From positions 45,153,079-45,217,078 of the forward strand of contig CM049309.1 of the NCBI GenBank assembly GCA_026874595.1: a DNA stretch of 64,000 bases, given 5' to 3'. Source of the DNA: Sipunculus nudus. Lineage: Eukaryota; Annelida; Sipuncula; Golfingiida; Sipunculidae. The position numbers and the translations under genes are program-made. The notes below the pieces were generated by a model that saw nothing but the letters and a program-made list of their open reading frames with translations, searched no databases and was not told the DNA's origin. This document shows positions 56,641 through 64,000 of the stretch, piece by piece (position 1 is the first letter of the stretch; each line of letters opens with the position of its first letter).

Positions 56641-57805
56641 ATAATCAATTAGATCAGTCTGTAACCCGTCGAGGTAGCTGTCCTGAACACAAACAGACAG
56701 AAAAAGAGAAAAATTTAAGTTCTATATCGATCTGGAGTTAGGGAAACAAAAACCATAACATACCTCGACTCAAAACGCTAATATTTTTTTGCCTTTGTCG
56801 GGAACCATCACACATACACATATAGACACATTTAAACGGTTTAAATAACGGTCTGAAAAAAAAAAAACTCTCTGTGGAGGGTGATGATATAAATGGACCC
56901 AGAGGTTGTTATATTGTTCCATTTCAGGATTCAGTTAAGTATGAAATTGATAAGTAGAGCAAGTAATTTGTTAAAGTTGAGAAGTAGGTAAACATCTCGA
57001 GCCAAAGCTTGCTCTGGGGAACGTTGAGACATGAAACAAACAGAGAAACATGAGTAATGTGTCCTGGATGTGGCCCTGATTCATCACTAGGTCAGATGGT
57101 CATCCTGAAGTCACGGCATTGTCCCATCTCACCTACCAGAGCAACGGGACCACGCCCTCATCGCAAACTGTCTGTCACCATCCGTCAAACACTGACATGT
57201 TCCCGGTAACCACTTGGATGTTATCATGTCAGTTTACGGCATCACGTTGACTGGCGTCGAAAGTTACGAGCTGGATGCCAACTGGCTTGTTCTGGGAGTT
57301 CACACGCAGGGAATGTGCTGGTTGAGATCTAGCTCTTTGTGTATGTTTAAGGTTCTGTAAAGAAGGCAAAAAGAAAAAGCCAGGATAAACATTGAAATTA
57401 GGATGAAACTGAAAATATGGAAAAAGCATGGGCGCACTACAAAATAAACGGATGTAACCTCCTCCTCCCGCTGATTGGATGGAAATAAGCAGCTAGGGAT
57501 TCAAATCTGAATCTTCCGTTTTCTCCCCGAAAATTCTCGAAAATGACCCTGGAACCAGAGATCAACACCTTTGAGAATATGTATATATTTACGAGAAAAA
57601 ATAAAATGATGTCACAAAGCCTTAAAACATGTACGGCTTAATTATGTCTATATACCAGCTTGTTTTGTGTAGAAATAATGTAGCCATTTCTTTTCGATGA
57701 ATGGCAAATGGTATTGTAACATCGACAGACCGCACGATCCATTAATATACAATTTTCAATACTGACTTACAGCAATGAAAGGTGAATCTATGTACTATTG
57801 GATCT
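56641..57805. other. Unassigned DNA
   Basis: No open frame above 66 codons and no repeat seen. Confidence 0.45.
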
Positions 57806-57813
57806 ATGGTCCT
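57806..57813. other. Left target-site duplication of second hAT-type element
   Basis: ATGGTCCT, 7 of 8 identical to ATGATCCT at 59307-59314. Confidence 0.75.
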
Positions 57814-59306
57814 CAGAGGTGTGGACCGAACCGCTGTGACCGGTCCGGTCAATGTTGGGTCAATGTCAATGTTGGGCTGGACTGGACAGGACCGGCAACA
57901 CAAAATACCCAACCGCCTACCCCTGGACCATATCGGTCAAGACCGCACCTTTTGAAATTCACTGTTTGTGCTTTAGCCGAATTTCTTTCCCGTGATAAGT
58001 TTTAACCTGCAACCCTTGTTTAAACAATGTGCTTGGGTTTGTAAGTTACAGATGAGTAAAGACTCCTTAACCACAATAAAAAATAAAACATAATAAAAAG
58101 TAAAACCACTGGCAGAAATTTTGTTCGAGCAAAGTGTTCTAGCTAGTATAGACGTTGAATTTCAGGGTCTATAGGGGGTTGGTTGGGACAGCTAGTTTAT
58201 ATAATTGTTATAAGTATTTTTTGTGTCAGCTCTGTAAGGGACGTAGCTATTTTCCATAGATAATGGCTGGTTGGTACTAGAAGCCTAGGCCGGCAGGTAA
58301 CCCAGTTTCTTTTTTTTTGGTCTGTACGGTAGTTCGTGCATTTTTGGAAATCAGATAACCCTGAACTCACAAGGGGAGAAGCATGTTGCTCGACAATATG
58401 CCACAATTTCGTATGTTATTTTGATATATACTTTCATTTATATACTGTTAATTCTGAAAATATTCATTCAGTAGTCTACACACTGGAGTCACTTTAAAAT
58501 GTCTTTATTTTGTAGTTTGTAAGTTGCAATAAAGCAAAGAAAATTTGTGAACCTCGATTGTCACTCCCTGTACTACAAGCCGACATAATATAACAATGCT
58601 ACGCATAGCAATGTTGCTCTGTAGGAGCCGCTTGTCATATGTTAGTGTTATCCAAGAATAATGATTCACTTGTTATATTTGTTCATTTACTGCTGCATTT
58701 TTGTAAGAGTAAATGGTATTTATACTAAACCAGTAAATGGATAATGTATCAATTTTATTAGGGTGAAGCCACATATCAATATTAAAAGGCAACATAAAAC
58801 AAAATATTCTTATTCAGTTAATATGTCATTTTCTGATCAGTCTAAATTTTGACTCGTTCTGTTATATCAGCAGCATGAATGATGTGATGTTTATCCATTC
58901 ACTTTAATAGTCATTTATATAACTTACATATTTTACATCACTAGGAAGTTCAGTTATCCATGTCCATACTTATACGGTTTTAGATTTTCCTTTGAACATT
59001 AAAGTAAACGTATATTTGTTAATTTATAGATTAAACCGGCTTCAGAATAACGAATAAAAACCCTGCCGTGTCCCGACATATTTTTTTGGCTGGTCTCGGC
59101 TACCAGTGACCAGCTTGCATAATTTTATTTTTATCTTGTATAATTTTATTTTTATTCATAATTTTAAATAAATATTTTATAAAATTATCATTAAAAAAAA
59201 TGAACCGGACTGCTGGGACCTGTCTACAGCTGGACCGTACCAAGACCGGACCGCCGTGGTGGTGGACTGGAATACCATCTGGGGGGTGGTTCGGTCACAA
59301 CCTCTG
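57814..59306. mobile_element. Second non-autonomous hAT-type transposon, 1.49 kb
   Basis: The left end is CAGAGGTGTGGACCGAACC; the right end in reverse complement is CAGAGGTTGTGACCGAACC. These are inverted repeats with two differences that fit the hAT CAGNG pattern. The 8-bp flanking duplication has one mismatch. Both subterminal regions carry iterated GGACCGG/CCGGTCC motifs (57835-57950 and 59205-59300), for example GACCGGTCCGGTC and AAGACCGGACCG. The 1.2-kb interior is AT-rich and has no transposase frame. The architecture parallels the element at 6927-8453 but the terminal sequence differs, so these are two families. Confidence 0.82.
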
Positions 59307-59314
59307 ATGATCCT
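59307..59314. other. Right target-site duplication of second hAT-type element
   Basis: ATGATCCT, the partner of 57806-57813. Confidence 0.75.
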
Positions 59315-60556
59315 TCCCCCTACTTGTTTCATCTATAAAAATCATTTAACGGTCGTGTACGTGTAACCTTTGGGAACGACAATGTATATTTTGATATATC
59401 ACTTTCACTTGTCATCTGGCAGCGAGACATGAAAGACAGCACAACACACCTATGAAGTACGTGTGTATCAATACCACTTTCTGACACAGTCTTAATCAAC
59501 ACTAAAATGAGTCCTCTCAGACCTTTGTTGTCAAAGAAACTTCACAGGGACAGAATCGTAAGAACTCCGAGCGTTGGTGTTTATTGAAGACTATGTTCGC
59601 AGCTCGCCGGAGTCATGTTGCGTTTCTACCAGACTTCATTCTCAGAGAGCTGTCTGAATACAAAACGAGTTTAGTTCGTCAGGGTTAAGTGATAGGGTTA
59701 TTGTCTGCTTATGCTCTCGATGCTGAACAGCAGCTAATCAGAAGAAGAAAGAGAATTTTGATTTGGAAAGTGCAGCAGAAAGGATAATGCAACATACAGA
59801 GAGGGGGATTTGACGGATTTAAAAACATGCCTTCCTGAATTGCTTGTCAGAACATCCACGGGTTGTTAACCCCCCAAACCATGCACACGACCCGTCTATC
59901 AGTAGCACAGTTAGACCAGTCGGTGTTTTCTGTTCATGAGAGATTGCCTTACCAGATATTGTGACCCAGAAAATTACCATCGATAGTCCCACGTGTCATA
60001 AGTTTTTAGACCTGAAAATTTGGGATGCCAGCTGGTGCACTCTCAGATACTCCCAGCGGGGCTATCATCATACAGTATATCAGAGCGTAATTTTCCGCAA
60101 GTTCCAGCAAGGTAAAACATTGGGTACTTACTACACACCTCAAGCTCTCCTAATTAGTAAACGAGTAAGTCACAGGTGACACACATTCCACGATCAGTGA
60201 ACTTAACGTTATAAGAACAACTTTATTTGTAACTTTTGGGTGTGTGCATCATTAATTGTCCTAAGTTACCAGTATCTTTTACAAACCCGAAACGTATGTA
60301 CATTTTTTTGCAATTCTTTCAATACTCGGGTTGTTTATTGATCATTCTCATTTAGAGAATCTGAAATGCCACGTATACAAAAATAAAATTGTTCATCCCC
60401 ACAATATTGCGTCAGGTTTAACGTGATTATGAAGATGCAATGCAGAAAGATGATTGCTATTGTATAAAATAACTGATATCCCTAAATCACGTTCGGTTAT
60501 TTGATCAAACCGCCATCCATACTTGTAAATACTCAACCTACAGGAACGCACGCCGA
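59315..60556. other. Unassigned DNA
   Basis: No open frame above 72 codons and no repeat seen. Confidence 0.45.
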
Positions 60557-60756
60557 CCATTTAATCCCCTCATGCACATCGTAACAGGACAAGCGTTATG
60601 TTATGTCCTTCTTATGTAATAAGGGCTCTAGATTTCATAAGATTCCAATATCCCAGGCAGTCAGTGACCGTACAAACAGCCTAAACTCAGTCAGGCTGGG
60701 TAAACTCAGTGTGGGTGACATGTTTTGATTACAATCTGTACAGTCCTCCTGCGTCT
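60557..60756 (+). repeat. 200-bp direct repeat, left copy
   Basis: It matches 61875-62071 over its whole length (for example GTAACAGGACAAGCGTTATG, AATAAGGGCTCTAG and CCCAGGCAGTCAGTGACCGT). Roughly 85% identity by eye. The two copies flank the LINE relic. Confidence 0.85.
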
Positions 60757-60787
60757 ATACAGTGATGACGTTTGCTACCAGCTTTTT

Positions 60788-61886
60788 AACAATAATAATG
60801 ATTTCTTTATACAGCGCTTCTTTTAATGAATACATAACATATCAAAAGCGCTTTACACATTAAAATATTATCATAATATTAAAAATAATAATAAACATAG
60901 TAAGAAAAACATTATAAATTGAATTAAGATCCCATCATAATCAATATGATATAATTGCAGGATAAAAATGACTTAAGTCTGGATTTTAAAACATTAAGAT
61001 ATTACAAATGTTGGTAATTTATTCTACAGGCGGGGACCTGCATGTGCAAAAGATGATTGCCTAACTTGCTCCACTTTTGCTTTCAGAACCGGCAGTTTAT
61101 AATTACTCTGTGATTTTGAAGCTCTCCTATATTCATATTCTAGAAGTTATTGTAAATATGCTGGGACTAATTTATTGACATATTGATAAACAAACACAAA
61201 AACTTTATGACGTATTCTCTCTCAAATTTTAAGCCAGTGAAGATCTTAAAGCGCTTAGGAGATTCTGTCATACTTTCTAAGTCCACACATTTTACGAGCT
61301 GCTATATTTTGAATCAACTGTAGTTTTGATATATTACATTCATGTGCACCTAGCAAAAGGCTGAGGTAGTAATCCATGCGGCTAAAAACTAACGCCTGGA
61401 TTAAAATTTGAAAAGTTCTGTTGTTAATTATTGTTTAACCATGTTAATTATTTTCAGTGTCAGGTAAGAAAAACAACAGAGTTTGTTAATATGTTCTTTG
61501 CGTTTCATTTGTCTGTCCATATAGTATCCTAAATTTCTAACCAAAGGTTTTGCAGTGATGTTATCTTCGTCTATCAGAACTGCTAATTCACCAATTTTAT
61601 TTAACTGCAATTGTGTCCCAAAAAATACAATCTGTTTTTTATCATTTAGTTATAACGAATTTGTCCTCATCGAGAGTCTAATGTTCCTTACACAGATTTC
61701 TCATTTCCCGATAACATTGTTTCTACTCAGTTGTGATCCTGATTTAAATGACAGATATAATTGTGCGTCGTCAGTATAACACATAAAACTAACATTATAT
61801 GCCCTACATATATCTCCTGTAGGGGTTGTGTACAAATTATATAACAGCGGTCCTGGTATAGACCCCTGAGGAACACCATTTAATTC
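60788..61886 (-). pseudogene. LINE reverse transcriptase relic (CR1/L2/Jockey-type)
   Basis: On the minus strand the decayed frame gives NGVPQGSIPGPLLYNLY, then CYTDDAQLYLSFK, then LNDKKQIVFFGTQLQLNKI, then VRNLGYYMDRQMKRKEHINK, and finally GLKFERE-, LVPAYL- and FAHAGPRL-NKLP-like segments. These are, in order, the GVPQGS motif, the catalytic Y-x-DD motif (YTDD at 61767-61778, with T where A is usual), the K-T-E-like and RNLGV segments, and the C-terminal conserved domain of CR1/L2/Jockey-group LINE ORF2. Stops and frame shifts interrupt it, and everything upstream of GVPQGS is missing. The 3' untranslated region has the AAAGCGCTTTT..AGCGCTGTATAAA hairpin (60818-60856, plus-strand view) and an (ATT)n tail at 60788-60800. 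Inactive. Confidence 0.85.
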
Positions 61887-62071
61887 TCTCGAGCACGCAG
61901 TAACAGGACAAGCGTTATGTTATGTCCTTATGTAATAAGGGCTCTAGGTTTCATAAGATTCCAATTTCCCAGGCAGTCAGTGACCGTAATAACACCGTAA
62001 ACTTAGTCAGGGCGCGTAAACTCCGTGTTGGTGACGTGTTTTGGTTACAATCTTTACAGTTCTTCTGCTTT
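61875..62071 (+). repeat. 200-bp direct repeat, right copy
   Basis: Partner of 60557-60756. Its first dozen bases (ACCATTTAAT) overlap the GVPQGS end of the LINE relic. It contains a short hairpin GGACAAGCGTTATGTTATGTCC. Confidence 0.85.
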
Positions 62072-63276
62072 TGGGTTTTATGAACATCTAAGATAACTAA
62101 TATAATCAAACGCAGCTGTTCTATCAAACATCCATTTATAAAATAAATCATTATAATTTCATCTTTATACTCAAAACGCTGTAGACATAAGGCTCTTATT
62201 GAATGCTTTTCCCTTTCCCTTTACTGATTATGACGGAAAAAACATATACAGTGAAAACTGGTCTAACGGACACCTCACTTAGGCTGACAACTGGCTGTAA
62301 CAGACAAGATAGTCAAGTCCCTTCAAAATTCCCTATATGTTATGTATAAGCGGAACCTCTGTAAGGCGGACACCTCACTACTGCGGACAACGGACAGCAG
62401 ATTTCAACTCAAACCAACATTCTAAGAGTAAATGAACCTGACAAATACTGATCACTCGCCCCCGGCAACATCAAAGGCCACCCGTACTGATGTTGTTCTG
62501 GGGACTGGAACAGAAAGGATTATGCAATCCCCAGTTGTGACCTAAATGTGTGCACATGCTCATTTCACAGTGTGATGTGCTCATAAGATAAACACAGCAA
62601 GGGTGAAGCGGTAAACATCGTGTCTCTTTTATTTAACTGGGTGGTCATTCACACGTTGCGAAGCTGCATATTATTTGCTCGACCGCGGGGACTTTAAATT
62701 GATCAAACGGCTGCCGAAATCCCATGCGTCACTGATCTCACCACGCAGTATCTAACTGTAAACTTAGCCACTTTGTTGTAGCAGGCTGTTTGATATTCAT
62801 TAATTAGTGTTTGCTCAATATATCTCAAACTGATCTGCTCAGTGTCAAACGCGCTCTCTCCGTAGTTTGTACGTGCCGTCGTGCACAAGCTCGTCGGGGC
62901 TTAATCTCGGGTGCCTTCAATATAAAAACAAATTAAACTCTACAACCTTCATCAAAGAAAGTTTATTTAAGGCTAATGCTACATTCACCTATAAAAACGA
63001 ATGTTCCAAGGTTCGTAGCCATTACAATCTTTGCTTTATCAACGTCGTCATTATCTTTGAGATTATCGCATAGGGACAGCTGAACCAGGATAGTTTTAGA
63101 TAATGCCGCCAGGTGGCACCGGGCGTACTCCTAGGCAGGATCTTACGCTATATATGAAAGCCGAGCATATTCGACTGAGTGAATCAGCGAAAAAGAGCGT
63201 ACGCGCACTTGCTCTTGCCACTGTGGCAAGACATAGGTTGTATCAGTTCTTAAACGTAAAAAAATAATCAGTTTGT

Positions 63277-63280
63277 ATAT
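63277..63280. other. 4-bp target duplication of TRIM copy 2
   Basis: ATAT before the 5' LTR equals ATAT after the 3' LTR (63711-63714). The AT-rich setting limits its weight. Confidence 0.5.
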
Positions 63281-63436
63281 TGTTACGGGGTGACATAAAC
63301 GCGGACCGAACTGTCTCGCTAGTGAAGCTTGCTTTTCTAGCGAAGCGGTTGGGACGCCGGACTTGTACGCCACCGACCTGGGATCGAAACCGGGATCGGC
63401 CCAGGATTTTCCCCTGAGCAATTTGTCTTCGTAACA
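63281..63436 (+). repeat. 5' LTR of TRIM copy 2 with tRNA-like core
   Basis: The A-box-like TAGCGAAGCGGTTGG (63338-63352) and B-box GGATCGAAACC (63381-63391, one substitution from GGTTCGANNCC) are separated by 43 bases start to start. GCG..CGC around AAGCGGTTGGNA can form a D-arm, and CTTGTACG sits where an anticodon loop would be. Confidence 0.8.
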
Positions 63437-63439
63437 AAA

Positions 63440-63451
63440 TGGGGGCTCGTC
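63440..63451 (+). promoter_or_regulatory. Primer binding site, tRNA-Pro type
   Basis: TGGGGGCTCGTC, the complement of the 12 terminal bases of eukaryotic tRNA-Pro including CCA. It diverges after base 12. Confidence 0.75.
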
Positions 63452-63544
63452 TAACGTGACAGTTAACTTTGTGGCCCAGGGAATAAGCTCACCAAAGTGT
63501 AACTCCTGGGATAATTGGCCTTGTTCTGATAGCAAAATACTCTT

Positions 63545-63555
63545 AAGAGAGGGTG
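63545..63555 (+). promoter_or_regulatory. Polypurine tract
   Basis: AAGAGAGGGTG immediately 5' of the 3' LTR, at the position where plus-strand DNA synthesis is primed in LTR elements. Confidence 0.65.
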
Positions 63556-63710
63556 TGTTACGGGGTGAAAAAAAGCGGACCGAACTGTCTCGCAAGTGAT
63601 GCTTGCTTTTCCAGCGAAGCGGTTGGTACGCCGGACTTGTACGCCACCGACCTGGGTTCGAAACCGGGATCGGCCCAGGATTTTCCCCTGAGCAATTTGT
63701 CTTCGTAACA
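63556..63710 (+). repeat. 3' LTR of TRIM copy 2 with tRNA-like core
   Basis: The A-box-like CAGCGAAGCGGTTGG (63612-63626) and the B box GGTTCGAAACC (63655-63665), 43 bases apart start to start, keep tRNA gene geometry. Confidence 0.8.
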
Positions 63711-63924
63711 ATATGTCTATTTAATTAATGATGTGTGCATGAGTATGATGTACATGTACATGAAATCTGATATAATACAATGAACACGTTCTTGCAGCTG
63801 TTCGTTGTGTTTATTTATAATACCTCAGTTATCAACCAAGGTCAGCCTGCCTAATAAGGACACCTCACTATTAAGGACAAAATGATTGAGTCACTTGGCT
63901 GTCCGCTTTAGACAGGTTTCACTG

Positions 63925-63938
63925 TATATATATATATC

Positions 63939-63980
<42 letters not shown>

Positions 63981-64000
63981 GATTTATATAATTTATATAT
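63925..64000. repeat. (TA)n tract with a perfect 48-bp palindrome
   Basis: ATCTGTGCA-(TA)n-TGCACAGAT (63936-63983) is a perfect palindrome centred in the TA tract. The window ends in AT-rich sequence. Confidence 0.9.

Larger units (their letters stand above)
63281..63710 (+). mobile_element. TRIM-type miniature LTR element, copy 2 (430 bp, intact)
   Basis: Two direct repeats of 156 and 155 bp enclose a 119-bp interior. Each LTR starts TGTTACGGGGTGA and ends CTTCGTAACA, thus TG...CA with perfect TGTTACG/CGTAACA inverted ends. Three bases after the 5' LTR is TGGGGGCTCGTC (63440-63451), identical to the first 12 bases of the primer binding site complementary to tRNA-Pro 3' ends. Directly before the 3' LTR lies the purine tract AAGAGAGGGTG (63545-63555). 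The LTRs differ at only about a dozen positions. No protein is encoded: the open frames on the minus strand (63143-63711) are repeats of the LTR. Mobility would need gag-pol proteins from another element. Confidence 0.85.
62249..63924. mobile_element. pogo/Tigger-like element hosting a TRIM insertion
   Basis: The left end is CAGTGAAAACTGGTCTAACG-GACA; the right end in reverse complement is CAGTGAAACCTGTCTAAAGC-GGACA. The flanking dinucleotides are TA/TA. The motif GGACACCTCACT occurs three times in the subterminal zones (62269, 62369 and about 63859). The ends and the TA target fit pogo/Tigger elements. The interior of about 1.2 kb outside the TRIM shows no transposase motif in any frame I read. 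The TRIM at 63281-63710 lies inside, so it arrived later. Confidence 0.72.

Noticed and set aside
63143-63711. 150-, 82- and 64-codon frames on the minus strand
   Set aside because: They translate the two TRIM LTRs in reverse; the peptide repeats because the LTR repeats.
1-64000. CRISPR arrays, bacterial operons or phage
   Set aside because: The array units here lack the short-repeat/unique-spacer pattern, and composition, LINE relics and microsatellites show a eukaryotic genome.

Overview
The window looks like a repeat-dense, gene-free stretch of a eukaryotic genome. It is most likely from a marine mollusc, probably a bivalve, though I infer this from the style of the repeats and not from any gene. 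Supporting points: AT-rich DNA with no reading frame above about 110 codons outside simple-sequence repeats; many (TA)n, (GA)n and poly-G/C tracts; the 'GTCCGTCCGTCC' tails and 'AGCTCA...TGAGCT' / '...CCCATGGGTCACTTGT' ends common in molluscan dispersed repeats; and a rich mixture of small non-autonomous transposons. I found no intact protein-coding gene, tRNA gene, rRNA gene or CRISPR array. The protein-like signals are decayed transposon fragments: two non-LTR retrotransposon 3' ends, a pogo/Tigger-type DNA-binding domain, and a doubtful Harbinger-like piece.

Layout. 0-9 kb: degenerate molluscan repeats, a 421-bp segment flanked by 10-bp direct repeats (2029-2449), a 29-bp minisatellite (3697-3955) and a complete non-autonomous hAT-type element (6927-8453). 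9.5-10.1 kb: a 24-bp minisatellite. 12-19 kb: small tandem duplications and a 1.1-kb dispersed repeat (15155-16283) carrying three perfect oestrogen-response-element palindromes. 19-26 kb: mostly unannotatable AT-rich DNA, then a Harbinger-like MITE (25605-25893). 26.8-27.4 kb: a composite (GA)n array. 28.3-28.8 kb: a miniature LTR element (TRIM). 29.8-31 kb: a possible Harbinger-like relic. 36.6-37.85 kb: a 227-bp satellite-like array with E-boxes, ending in a perfect hairpin. 38.05-38.36 kb: a second MITE copy. 41.8-45.0 kb: a nest in which a 3.2-kb element with hAT-like ends contains a (TA)n tract that itself carries a Tigger-like element with a 73-bp perfect palindrome. 47.6-50.5 kb: two copies of a tRNA-derived SINE, one beside a LINE 3' end. 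53.4 kb: a solo LTR of the TRIM. 55.3-56.6 kb: an inverted copy of the 15-kb repeat. 57.8-59.3 kb: a second complete hAT-type element. 60.6-62.1 kb: a LINE reverse-transcriptase relic between two copies of a 200-bp repeat. 62.2-63.9 kb: a Tigger-like element with a second TRIM inserted in it.

The most interesting item is the TRIM family (28343-28782, 63281-63710, solo LTR 53376-53496). Its roughly 155-bp LTRs run TG...CA with TGTTACG/CGTAACA ends and contain a tRNA-like core with A and B boxes at tRNA spacing. The 119-bp interior starts with a tRNA-Pro-type primer binding site and ends in a purine tract. This resembles in principle the plant Cassandra elements, whose LTRs carry 5S rRNA sequence, but here with a tRNA-like module. 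The second is the dispersed repeat with clustered oestrogen-response palindromes. None of these claims has been checked against a database.
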